Assembly: GCA_003158295.1 (NCBI GenBank)
Contig: PMIP01000084.1
Location: 117,571 to 156,829, forward strand
Direction: 5' to 3'
DNA: 39,259 bases
Source of the DNA: Chloroflexota bacterium
GTDB taxonomy: Bacteria > Chloroflexota > Limnocylindria > Limnocylindrales > CSP1-4
The translations under genes were made by a program, and so were the position numbers. The notes under the pieces were generated by a model. That model was not told the DNA's origin. It did no database searches and worked only from the letters and a program-made list of their open reading frames with translations. Shown here one piece after another: positions 1 through 7,204 of this stretch; position 1 is the stretch's first letter, and each line of letters opens with the position of its first letter.

Positions 1-664
1 GAGATTGCTACATAGATTGCTACATTGACCGGTGTCGAAATGGAGTCGTCCGGGGCCATTCCGGCCGGGGATCTTGGCTTGGTCGCAGGCTCCACAGGAT
101 TTACCTACCGGACGCCGGCCTCGAGCAGGGCCGCCAAGAAGTCGGAACTCCCTATTGGTCAGATCGACCGCCTTATCACGAGATTCGTCGAATCGCCCGG
201 CTCAGAGTCTGGTTCCCGCTCGGGCGGCCGCTGGAGTCAGGTGCCCGCGCCCTGAGCTTCGCGGAGTCTTGTGCCCTCGGTTTGCGGACTCAAATGCCCG
301 AGCCGACGAGTACGACGACTGGTACCGGCGGGTACGCTACTCGCGCGGCGCTCTGCAAGATGAGGCTTGGAGATCAGACCCTCGAGCCGTGCTTTGGTTC
401 ACACCGAAGTACGCCATCCTCTAGCGCGATGCGGAGGTCGTCCATCGCCCGCAGGGGCGGCCGTATCGATTTCCTGGGCGCGCGAAGCCTGGTTGGGAGA
501 CCGCAGTATCCGCGCGATGTCCGCTGGGGCGCAGCATGACAACGCCTCCCTGTGTCGACCGAGAACCCACTCACAGGTCCCTTACAATGCGCTCACGAGG
601 CATCGGCTGGCGGGCGCAAAGATCGACCGAGTCGCTCGGCCAAGAGGGAGGGAACGGAGACGAG
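1..664. other. 5' flank, no confident gene
   Basis: No reading frame here has recognisable protein character. One plus-frame stretch around 285-350 reads vaguely like the first helix of a SAM-dependent methyltransferase, but it is too short and isolated to call. The last 60 bases carry the purine-rich leader of the IMP dehydrogenase gene. A possible -10-like TACAAT lies at 583-588, without a clear -35 partner. Confidence 0.4.
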
Positions 665-1840
665 ATGACCACTCAGAACGGTATAGCCGGCGCCCATGTC
701 GGGTCAGACCCCGCGCTCAAGCTGCCCCCGTTCGAGACGATCTTTGGGTTGACCTTCGACGATGTGCTCCTGATCCCGCAGTACTCGGAGATCCTGCCGG
801 GCGACGCCAGCGTCGCGACGAACTTCTCGCGCCACATAACCCTGAACACGCCCATCGTCAGCGCGGCCATGGACACTGTGACGGAAGACCCTATGGCCAT
901 CGCCATGGCGATCGAGGGCGGCATCGGCGTCGTTCATCGCAACCAGGCCCCGTCACGCCAGGCGGAGCAGGTCGCGACGGTCAAGGCGGCTGCCGTGCCC
1001 GCGGACGCGGACCTCGCCAACGTGGACGGGCGCGGTCGACTGCGCGTCGCGGCTGCGTGCGGCGTGGGCTCGGACTCCATCGCCCGAGCCGAGGGTCTCG
1101 TGAGGGCGGGCGTTGACGCGCTCGTAGTCGACACAGCCCACGGCCACACCCGCAACGTGATCGAAGCGATCAAGCTCTACCGCGCCACGTACGGTTCCTC
1201 CATCGACATCGTGGCCGGTAACGTGGCGACTCCCGAGGGGACGGCCGCGCTCATCGAGGCGGGAGCCGACGGCGTGAAGGTTGGCATCGGCCCCGGGTCC
1301 ATCTGCACCACTCGCATCGTGGCCGGAGTCGGCGTCCCGCAGCTCACGGCGATCATCATGTGCGCTGCCGAGGCTCACGCGGCCGGCGTGCCGATCATCG
1401 GCGACGGCGGCATCCGGTACTCGGGCGACGTGGTCAAGGCGCTCGCGGCGGGCGCGGATTCGGTAATGCTCGGCCGGCTTCTCGCGGTCGCGGAGGAGAG
1501 TCCCGGCGAGTCCGAGCGTGTCGGCGGGCGAGTCGTCAAGGAGTACCGAGCCATGGGCTCTCTTGGGGCCATGCAGGCCGGCAGCGACCGCTACCCGCAG
1601 ATCGACCGGCATAAGCTGGTCCCTGAAGGCGTCGAGGCGCGGGTGGCAGTGGTCGGCCCCCTTTCAACGATCCTCTACCAGCTGATCGGCGGTGTCAAAG
1701 CCGGCATGACCTACTGCGGGGCCAAGTCGATCGCGGGCCTAAGAGCGAAGGCCCGCTTCGTCCAGCTGACCCACTCGGGCCAGATCGAGAGCCACCCCCA
1801 CGACATCGAGCTCGCGCGCTCCGCGCCCAACTATCCGTAA
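665..1840 (+). CDS. guaB: IMP dehydrogenase lacking CBS domains
   Basis: Converts IMP to XMP with NAD+, the committed step of guanine nucleotide synthesis, in the cytosol. The 391-aa product opens with the family signature [15 protein letters not shown]. It has the catalytic loop [15 protein letters not shown] with the nucleophilic cysteine near residue 214, the phosphate-binding [12 protein letters not shown], and the flap motif [10 protein letters not shown]. Ordinary bacterial GuaB is about 490 aa; here the chain passes from GVVHRN almost directly to AACGVG, so the regulatory CBS (Bateman) pair is absent. The start at 665 follows a GGGAGG/GGAGACGAG purine tract and removes an implausible upstream extension. 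It is the only plus-strand gene at this end and faces the convergent minus-strand kinase. Loss of the CBS pair should remove adenine/guanine nucleotide control. A pathway-dedicated or self-protective copy is possible, but that is inference. Confidence 0.93.
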   Translation: MTTQNGIAGAHVGSDPALKLPPFETIFGLTFDDVLLIPQYSEILPGDASVATNFSRHITLNTPIVSAAMDTVTEDPMAIAMAIEGGIGVVHRNQAPSRQAEQVATVKAAAVPADADLANVDGRGRLRVAAACGVGSDSIARAEGLVRAGVDALVVDTAHGHTRNVIEAIKLYRATYGSSIDIVAGNVATPEGTAALIEAGADGVKVGIGPGSICTTRIVAGVGVPQLTAIIMCAAEAHAAGVPIIGDGGIRYSGDVVKALAAGADSVMLGRLLAVAEESPGESERVGGRVVKEYRAMGSLGAMQAGSDRYPQIDRHKLVPEGVEARVAVVGPLSTILYQLIGGVKAGMTYCGAKSIAGLRAKARFVQLTHSGQIESHPHDIELARSAPNYP

Positions 1841-1869
1841 AGCGCTTGGGTTGGGCCGCGACACATCGA

Positions 1870-2505
1870 CTAGCGAGCCGTGGCCAGAAGGCGATCGAGA
1901 CTCCTACGCACGACCAGGGCGGCCGTTTCCAATGGGCCGTCTGTCGGCACCGTTACGAATTCGTTCAGATCACCGAGGGCTCGATATCGATCGATGTGGC
2001 GGCGCACAGCCTCCGAGTCGTAGTAGAGAACTCGCTCATCGGGTCTGGAGAGCACTCGCGCACGTACCGTCTCCACGCTGGCCGTGGCGAGTAGAACCAA
2101 GTCCGGCCGCAGGAATCGGTCGCCTATGGCGTCGATCAACGGGTCATCGCACATGATGCTCCCCGTGTACGCATACCGGTCACACAATACCCAGCGTCCG
2201 GTTCTGAGTGCAGGGATGACTTCGGTCTCCAGCACGATGAGGCGATCGCCCGAAACGAGCACGGTGAGAGCTTCGACGGAGACTGCCGTTCGTTTGTTCT
2301 CGTCATGGCTGTCGTGGAAGTCGCGGAACACGGGTAGCGACCTAATTCTGTCGCTCGGCATCCTTGTTAGGATGCAGTCCACCCCCCCGCTTGCAAGGTA
2401 CCGCTTGGCCTCGGCGAGGAGACTCGTCTTCCCAGATCCGTCGACGCCAGTGGCGACGATCAACTTGCCCTCATATGGGTTCTTACGCATCTCGAACTTG
2501 CGCAC
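1870..2505 (-). CDS. Thymidylate kinase-like P-loop kinase (copy 1)
   Basis: A 211-aa member of the dTMP-kinase fold, expected to move phosphate from ATP to a nucleoside monophosphate or related substrate. The Walker A motif GVDGSGKTS lies near residue 20, and the DRYAYTG segment matches the DRY/F motif of thymidylate kinases. The lid region carries RARVLSRPDER. The first codon used is GTG; an in-frame ATG five codons later would also serve. It lies 17 nt downstream of the HemW-like gene on the same strand, so the two are probably co-transcribed. Four intact kinases of this fold and one relic occur in the window. That is far more than housekeeping dTMP synthesis needs, so a specialised substrate is likely; which one cannot be read from the sequence. 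Confidence 0.8.
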   Translation of the reverse strand: MRKFEMRKNPYEGKLIVATGVDGSGKTSLLAEAKRYLASGGVDCILTRMPSDRIRSLPVFRDFHDSHDENKRTAVSVEALTVLVSGDRLIVLETEVIPALRTGRWVLCDRYAYTGSIMCDDPLIDAIGDRFLRPDLVLLATASVETVRARVLSRPDERVLYYDSEAVRRHIDRYRALGDLNEFVTVPTDGPLETAALVVRRSLDRLLATAR

Positions 2506-2522
2506 GCCTAATCGGGACCCCT

Positions 2523-3971
2523 CTACTCGGGCCGATACGCGGAATACAGTTCGGTCACGCGTTCGCTCTGAAACACGCCTGCCGCGACATCGCTGTACTT
2601 CCGCCCCATTCTCGTGAGTGCGTAGAAGTCTCCGTCTTGACTCTCTACCAGTCCGGCGTCCATCAAGGCTCCAAGTTCGGCCACAAAGTCAAAACTAGCC
2701 CCAAATACCCGCTCGTAGGAACCGATACTTATGCCTGGATCCAGCAAAGATAGTGTCAAGTGCTTGCGCCGCAATTCGTCTGGGCCTAATAGGAAGCCCG
2801 TATGCTGCGCGCTTCCAAAATCGGACTTGAGGAAGTCGCGAACTATGCCGCTGACAAGTCCGCTCTGTACCCTGTATGGAAGGCAGTAGTGCACGGATGG
2901 GGCATAACTCCGAGCCCCAGCGCCAAGCCCGAGAGTCGGAACGCCGGCGTATTCAAGCCTTTGCTGTTGGTACGTGGAACTATCGCTCTTCACGTACCGC
3001 ACGACGGTCTGACACGTGTATCCGGCTTCTTCCAAACGCATGCGGACGCGGTCGTACAAGGCGTACTTGTCCCGAGTCGACATCAGGCTGGATTGTGGCA
3101 GACGGCCGATGCCGGTCAGCTCCCTCACAGCCAGTGGGTAGATCGTGATGCACTCGGGCCCGAGCTCTGCGACCTGATCCAAGTTTCGCATTATCGATGA
3201 CTCGCTTTGACCCGGAAGACCGTAGATGAGATCGAGGTTCATCCTCAATCCAGCAGACCGAAGATTCTGGATGACCTCGTACACGTCCTTTGCCGAGTAA
3301 TGGCGATTAACGTGGTCTAGGTCTTCCTGGAAGAAACTCTGCACTCCGATGCTGACCCGATCGAAGCCAAGCCGCCGCAACTCTCTTATGTACTCTGGGC
3401 TCAATCTATCCGGGGAGCATTCGATGCATTCCTCAACATCTTCCTCCCTCGTCCCAAAGGCCTCGGTGAGCGCTTCCTGGATTCTCGCCAGCTGGTCAGA
3501 AGCAAGTACGTTTGGAGTTCCGCCGCCGTAGAAGAGCGACGTGACACGCGGGGCAGGTATGTACTCCCTGTAGTACTCGATCTGTCTTACCACTGCGTCA
3601 ACGTAGGCATCGAGCACGTGTCGCATTTCATGCGTTGGCACGGGATACGAGAACAAGTTGCAGAATGAGCACTTTCGCTCGCAGAAGGGTACGTGTACGT
3701 ACAGGTTCAGGTCCGTCACGCCCGCCCAAGTCGCCCGCATATCCATACTGACGAGCGGCCTGTAGGCACGCTTGTGCGGATAGGAGTGAACGTACCCAGG
3801 CCAGTAGCCACCGGCCATCTGGCTTCGTAACCGCTCGGCCAGTACCGTGCGGCGGTCGCTCTCGCTCGTCCCCTCTGGTGGCGCCATCACGCTCTTGGCG
3901 GGCGGCTGAGCGGTCGATGTCTCCGGCCCCCGGTGACCAGACGCGGTCGAATCGAGATGGCGGTTGGCCAC
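2523..3971 (-). CDS. HemW-like radical SAM protein
   Basis: A 482-aa radical SAM enzyme of the HemW/coproporphyrinogen-III-oxidase-like branch. The motif VHVPFCERKCSFCNLFS holds the CxxxCxxC triad that binds the 4Fe-4S cluster and SAM. Further family marks are FYGGGTPN, RVSIGVQSF and DLIYGLPGQ, followed by a C-terminal winged-helix-like domain ending in LTRMGRKYSDV. An N-terminal extension of about 90 residues (including YVHSYPHKRAYRPL) precedes the barrel; the same element recurs in the relic at 5928-6227, so it defines a local subfamily. GTG at 3971 is chosen because AAAGGGGGA lies 6 nt upstream; the ATG at 4004 has no ribosome site. HemW relatives act as haem chaperones or in methyl, ring-opening or cyclopropanation chemistry. 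Given the peptide genes and nucleoside enzymes nearby, a tailoring role is more likely than haem handling, but this is inference. Confidence 0.85.
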   Translation of the reverse strand: MANRHLDSTASGHRGPETSTAQPPAKSVMAPPEGTSESDRRTVLAERLRSQMAGGYWPGYVHSYPHKRAYRPLVSMDMRATWAGVTDLNLYVHVPFCERKCSFCNLFSYPVPTHEMRHVLDAYVDAVVRQIEYYREYIPAPRVTSLFYGGGTPNVLASDQLARIQEALTEAFGTREEDVEECIECSPDRLSPEYIRELRRLGFDRVSIGVQSFFQEDLDHVNRHYSAKDVYEVIQNLRSAGLRMNLDLIYGLPGQSESSIMRNLDQVAELGPECITIYPLAVRELTGIGRLPQSSLMSTRDKYALYDRVRMRLEEAGYTCQTVVRYVKSDSSTYQQQRLEYAGVPTLGLGAGARSYAPSVHYCLPYRVQSGLVSGIVRDFLKSDFGSAQHTGFLLGPDELRRKHLTLSLLDPGISIGSYERVFGASFDFVAELGALMDAGLVESQDGDFYALTRMGRKYSDVAAGVFQSERVTELYSAYRPE

Positions 3972-4288
3972 GTTGATTCCCCCTTTGGCAGCGGTTCGTC
4001 CCATCTGGATTCGCTGGATATAGTACGCTAGCTTCGCATGCGGCGGCTCGACGACGGCAGCACGAGGTGGGGAGTCGGGAATCTGCAGTCTGCCGCAACC
4101 CGTCGCGCGTGGAATCCGGCCGGCGCGTGAGCCTACGGGTTGGCATCTAGGACCGCCATCTCATCGCCATGGGCAATGTCGCACGGAGAGACTACGTGGT
4201 CTTGGCCGCAAGTGGGGCCGAGACCAGGTTGGCCGCAGCCGGCCGCCGACAACCTCGCTCCTGGTAATACGCGAGTCTGGAGGAAGGC
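3972..4288. promoter_or_regulatory. Divergent intergenic region
   Basis: These 317 bases separate the minus-strand HemW-like gene from the plus-strand nucleotidyltransferase gene and must hold both promoters. An AT-richer patch (TATAGTACG, about 4020-4028) could contain the minus-strand -10. I do not see a convincing -35 pair, inverted-repeat operator or small gene. Confidence 0.35.
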
Positions 4289-5353
4289 ATGTCTACTGGG
4301 GAAGGTCGGTCGCGACAGGGGCTGACCGACCGACACCGGTCAATCGCTCGCGAAGTCCTCGCCGAGCACGAATGCTCCGCAGCGATACGCTTGGCCTACC
4401 TGTCCGGCAGCTTGGCGGCAGGTCTCGGCCATGCCAACTCCGACCTTGACATTCACGTCGTGCTGGCGTCCGGACGGAACCTAGAGCATCCGTTCGCGCG
4501 CAAAGATGGCCTCAAGGTCCAGCTGAATGTGGTCCCGGAGCAGGTGATCGGCGAGCTCGCGGAGGCGACGCGAGGCTATGAGGTCAGACCAAGCAATAGA
4601 GACCAGGTGCCCATCGAATCGGCCCGGCTTTGGCAGATGGCGCGAACGTGCGAGTCTGAGTTTCTCGACGGCGAAGACGCGGAGTTGCTCAGCCTCTACC
4701 GAAGCATTGACAGGGCCGTTGCCGGGAAACTGATCGCTTTCCGGTTCGCTGCCGAGGCTGGCCTGTTTGCTGAAGATGCCTACGGAATGCTGGCTCGCGG
4801 AGACATCAGGAGCTCCCTAGTCGCAGCCCGTATGGCCTTGGCCTGCAGCGCCGAGGTCGCGGTGGCATTGCTCGGTGATTTGTACGCGCTCCCCAAGTTT
4901 CTGCTCGCCCGGCTGGAAAGGCATGCGGAATTCGACGACTGCATCGTGGGCATCTGGGACCTGCTGCAGCGTGCTCCAGAATGGAGCAACCTCGAGGCCA
5001 TCGCCGAACTCATTCCGCGGATCCTAAGGGCCGGGCAGCAGCTCTCCGCCGACGGCCTCCTCTCGCATTGGTCCGGCGGCGGGGCGGCGTACCGTCTGCC
5101 TCCGTTAGCCAATGATGGCCCCAAGCGGGATCCTGAGCGTGGCCTCCTGCGCTTCGAAGGTACGTGGGGAATCGCAGGGCCCACGGAGCAGCTTCGGGTA
5201 GGCGAAGACATGGCCCGACTCTGGGCCGCATGCAATGGGCAATCTCGAGACGGCGTGCAATCGGAACTCATTGCCCAAGGCGTGGATGCGCCGTCGGAAG
5301 AACTGGCCGCCCAGATCCAACGGCTCCAGCAGCGTGGCGTGCTGTCGGCGTAG
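4289..5353 (+). CDS. Nucleotidyltransferase with C-terminal PqqD-like domain
   Basis: A 354-aa two-part protein. Residues about 25-60 form a DNA-polymerase-beta-type nucleotidyltransferase core: YLSGSLAAGLGHANSDLDIHVV contains the G-S helix motif and the metal-binding DxD. This family transfers a nucleoside monophosphate to a hydroxyl, phosphate or amine acceptor. The middle is helical, as in aminoglycoside-type transferases. Residues about 285-354 resemble a PqqD/RiPP recognition element: short beta strands, then helices in VGEDMARLWAACNGQ and SEELAAQIQRLQQRGVLS, the usual ending of that winged helix. Such domains bind leader peptides of ribosomal peptides, so the enzyme may act on, or be docked to, the 18-residue peptides encoded at 6304-6360 and 32265-32321. 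The ATG follows GGAGGAAGGC directly. The gene is monocistronic as far as visible. The nucleotidyltransferase call is firm; the PqqD call rests on pattern only. Confidence 0.78.
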   Translation: MSTGEGRSRQGLTDRHRSIAREVLAEHECSAAIRLAYLSGSLAAGLGHANSDLDIHVVLASGRNLEHPFARKDGLKVQLNVVPEQVIGELAEATRGYEVRPSNRDQVPIESARLWQMARTCESEFLDGEDAELLSLYRSIDRAVAGKLIAFRFAAEAGLFAEDAYGMLARGDIRSSLVAARMALACSAEVAVALLGDLYALPKFLLARLERHAEFDDCIVGIWDLLQRAPEWSNLEAIAELIPRILRAGQQLSADGLLSHWSGGGAAYRLPPLANDGPKRDPERGLLRFEGTWGIAGPTEQLRVGEDMARLWAACNGQSRDGVQSELIAQGVDAPSEELAAQIQRLQQRGVLSA

Positions 5354-5563
5354 GCTGACGCTGGCGGCGTCGGATTGCGTCCTGCAGGATAGAGTGGCGC
5401 GCGTCCGAGTCCGGCTCCATCGATTGACTGCTTCCCGGCGAATCTCGGAGCGGTGGCACATCCCAGCCTCTGCGAGTCCGAGGCCGTTGTTCAGGTACTA
5501 CTACTCGGGTCGGAAAAGCTCGGGGCCAAGGGAGTGAATGGGAAGGCAGGACCCGAGATCCGG

Positions 5564-5689
5564 ACGACGGCATACGCAGAGCGGGCGCATTCCGTCTGGC
5601 TGCGCACCAACGATCGAGGTGGGGCAACAAGAAGCGAATGGTTGAGGTGCCGCCTCCGCGTGGAGCGCAACGATGCCGCCTTTCGACGA
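5564..5689 (+). pseudogene. Relic of a TldD-family N-terminus
   Basis: A 42-residue stretch (YAERAHSVWLRTND and following) matches the N-terminal region of the intact TldD at 30477-31841 (FVERAHAVRLRIDD) in the same relative order. After about 5690 similar but frame-shifted traces continue (FDDVTSDG against DSLDDGD). No start, stop or domain is intact. It is read on the plus strand, opposite to the TldD C-terminal half at 6518-7204, so the two are not halves of a single broken gene without an inversion. The remaining bases between 5354 and 5927 show no gene. Confidence 0.42.
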
Positions 5690-5927
5690 TGTCACCTCGG
5701 ACGGCCTACTACGAGGGACCTCGCACTGTTGCGCGATCGGGCCGTCCGCCTTGGCATCCAGTGGGGCGTCAGGGTCACGAACGTGGCTGCGGCTGCGAAG
5801 CCATGCGCTCACGACGGACTTGCGAAACGAAGCCCCGTAACCTGGGCGAGCTGCTCTCGGTACATTGGAGTTGATCCTTGAAATGTCGCCCAAGCCGCAC
5901 CGGAGGCACACCGGAGCGGTGAGTGCG

Positions 5928-6227
5928 TCATCTCCCGCGAGGGCTAGCGACCGACATGGAGCCACGGAGGAGCTTGCGGTCCTTCAACAGTTGTCGGTAC
6001 CGAATATCAGCACGGATCTCACCGTGCCAGATGCGGTCGATTGTCCAGCGGGACGGCAGGCGGCGATATGCCGAGCGAACCGGATAGGCATATACGAACG
6101 GAGGGATGGCGCCGCTGTCGATGAGGCGAGCCATGCTCTGCTGTTGATCCCTCACGAGGCCCTCATTTCCCCTAGTTGCGCAGGAACGTCGGTCAGGTGG
6201 TGGCACCCATGCCGCGCCGGATGGCAA
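5928..6227 (-). pseudogene. N-terminal fragment of a HemW-like radical SAM gene
   Basis: A 99-codon frame whose residues about 32-75 (PPFVYAYPVRSAYRRL, then IDRIWHGEI) align with the N-terminal extension of the intact HemW-like protein (PGYVHSYPHKRAYRPL, then TWAGVTDL). Similarity ends just before the position where the intact enzyme has its CxxxCxxC cluster, and no radical SAM barrel follows. It lies directly downstream of the tiny peptide gene and hairpin on the same strand. That suggests the ancestral order was TldD, peptide, hairpin, radical SAM. It is most likely a dead fragment, though a short expressed protein cannot be excluded. Confidence 0.6.
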
Positions 6228-6259
6228 CGGGGATGGCGGCCGGCGAGCAGTCAGCTGGA

Positions 6260-6288
6260 TGGTGCCCGGGCGCGATGCCCGGGCACCA
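6260..6288 (-). terminator. 12-bp perfect hairpin after peptide gene A
   Basis: The arms TGGTGCCCGGGC (6260-6271) and GCCCGGGCACCA (6277-6288) pair perfectly around a 5-nt loop. The hairpin begins 15 nt after the stop codon of the 18-codon gene. There is no U-tract on the minus-strand 3' side, so it is not a canonical intrinsic terminator. It may stabilise the 3' end of a short transcript or act as a processing or attenuation element. An unrelated sequence forms an equivalent 12-bp hairpin after peptide gene B, so structure rather than sequence is conserved. Confidence 0.7.
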
Positions 6289-6303
6289 AACTGAAGAAGA
6301 CGG

Positions 6304-6360
6304 CTAGACCCTCTTCATTGCGTGGGTCTCATCGGACTCTAGGTCCCAGTTTCGCAGCAT
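6304..6360 (-). CDS. 18-residue peptide gene A, putative precursor/scaffold peptide
   Basis: This 57-nt gene encodes MLRNWDLESDETHAMKRV, stop TAG. It was found by reading behind an exceptional ribosome site (AAGGAGGTGAT, 6368-6378). A second gene at 32265-32321 encodes MLRDWDLESDDNCGMKRQ: 12 identical residues and two conservative ones (N/D, E/D). L2, R3, D6, L7, E8 and D10 are all conserved with different codons, so selection acts on the peptide. Residues 11-14 vary (ETHA against DNCG) between a conserved N-terminal block and a conserved MKR. Both copies sit downstream of a TldD-family gene on the same strand and are followed by a 12-bp hairpin. TldD-family proteins process ribosomal peptides such as microcin B17, and PqqA/mycofactocin precursors are similarly tiny. 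I therefore infer a scaffold or precursor peptide; no named family is recognised. Confidence 0.8.
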   Translation of the reverse strand: MLRNWDLESDETHAMKRV

Positions 6361-6367
6361 CTCGTCA

Positions 6368-6378
6368 ATCACCTCCTT
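6368..6378 (-). promoter_or_regulatory. Near-perfect Shine-Dalgarno for peptide A
   Basis: On the minus strand this reads AAGGAGGTGAT, complementary to essentially the entire anti-Shine-Dalgarno tail of 16S rRNA. It lies 7 nt before the ATG (11 nt from AGGAGG). It is stronger than the sites of most neighbouring genes and indicates high translation of the 18-codon gene. Confidence 0.8.
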
Positions 6379-6517
6379 TCCTCGGTATTGTCTCCGTGAC
6401 CTCAATCGATGGGTCGTGCCTGCGTGAGCGAGCTCAGTTCGGCCCCATCGATGCCGTCACCTCAGTCGCGACTCGGTCCAGCCGGCGCCGTCCATCGACG
6501 TCTCCATCCCGAGAGGA

Positions 6518-7204
6518 TCACATCGACACCTTCAGCGTGGAGAAGCAGAACGAGGGTGCACCGTCTGCGACGGGAATGTCCTGCCCTCGCTTTCGACAGA
6601 GTGTGTAGAACCACGTGAAATCGCTGCCGACTGCTACCAGATTGACGAATGCCGACGCGGCATCGAGCGCAATCACTCCGCCGCGACGGCTAGTGGTGCA
6701 GCGACCGTGCTCGATGTCCTGGCTCTCACGGATGCGCAGGACAACCCGTTCTGGCCGCGAGTTCACCTCACCGCTGGAAACCGAATGAACGAATACACCG
6801 TTGGGAATGTCGTTGAGGACACTGTCGGGGCCAACGTCCGAGGGTTCGGTTCGCAAGCGACCGAAGCGCGGAAGCGCCGGATCACGACGAGTAGCTCTGA
6901 TCCCGTGACCATCTGACTCCGCGCCTCGAACGACAGCGTGCCTCTTGGATAGGAGCTGCGCGACCGGGTGGCCGTTCACGAGAAGCGAGGTACTCAAGGC
7001 TGGCGAGCCCTCGTCGTCGATCTCGAAGCCTCCCCAACCCTTGTCGCCCGAAGCGCATTCCGTCACGCTCAGGCACTGCGGCGTAACCTGCTCTTGCGAC
7101 GCGAGCAGGCACGCGTGCTCTGCCTCGATCTGGCGGAGGACGGTGAGCCCTGCGTGTCGTTGGGCTGCGGAGATGCCCTGGAAGCCGGGAGCATCAATGT
7201 TCAT
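6518..7204 (-). CDS. TldD-family C-terminal half, lacking HExxxH
   Basis: A 228-aa product matching the C-terminal half of the intact TldD at 30477-31841 almost throughout: GWGGFEIDDEG against GWGAFQRDDEG, DPALPRFGRL against DPAIPRFGRL, and CRKRGQDIPVADGAPSF against CRKQGQDIPVADGAPSF. The first ~45 residues are unrelated, and the zinc motif HELVGH of the full copy is absent. The conserved C-terminal cysteine, a zinc ligand in TldD, remains. The ATG overlaps the stop of the aminotransferase gene (ATGA), so translation is probably coupled. It is either a truncated relic or a TldE-like partner without its own metal site. It ends 157 nt before peptide gene A on the same strand, mirroring the TldD-to-peptide order elsewhere in the window. 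Confidence 0.75.
   Translation of the reverse strand: MNIDAPGFQGISAAQRHAGLTVLRQIEAEHACLLASQEQVTPQCLSVTECASGDKGWGGFEIDDEGSPALSTSLLVNGHPVAQLLSKRHAVVRGAESDGHGIRATRRDPALPRFGRLRTEPSDVGPDSVLNDIPNGVFVHSVSSGEVNSRPERVVLRIRESQDIEHGRCTTSRRGGVIALDAASAFVNLVAVGSDFTWFYTLCRKRGQDIPVADGAPSFCFSTLKVSM

Noticed and set aside
32-424. 130-codon plus frame with a methyltransferase-like patch (ADEYDDWY)
   Set aside because: Only a few residues fit, no SAM-binding motif follows and overlapping frames are equally open in this high-GC stretch.
6260-6288. Calling the two hairpins ordinary Rho-independent terminators
   Set aside because: No U-tract follows either stem; they are listed under the terminator type only as the closest category.
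6304-6360. Interpretation of the 18-codon genes as attenuator leader peptides
   Set aside because: They contain no run of one amino-acid codon (single Trp), lie downstream of tldD rather than directly ahead of an amino-acid operon, and protein sequence is conserved despite silent changes. Not fully excluded because of the following hairpins.
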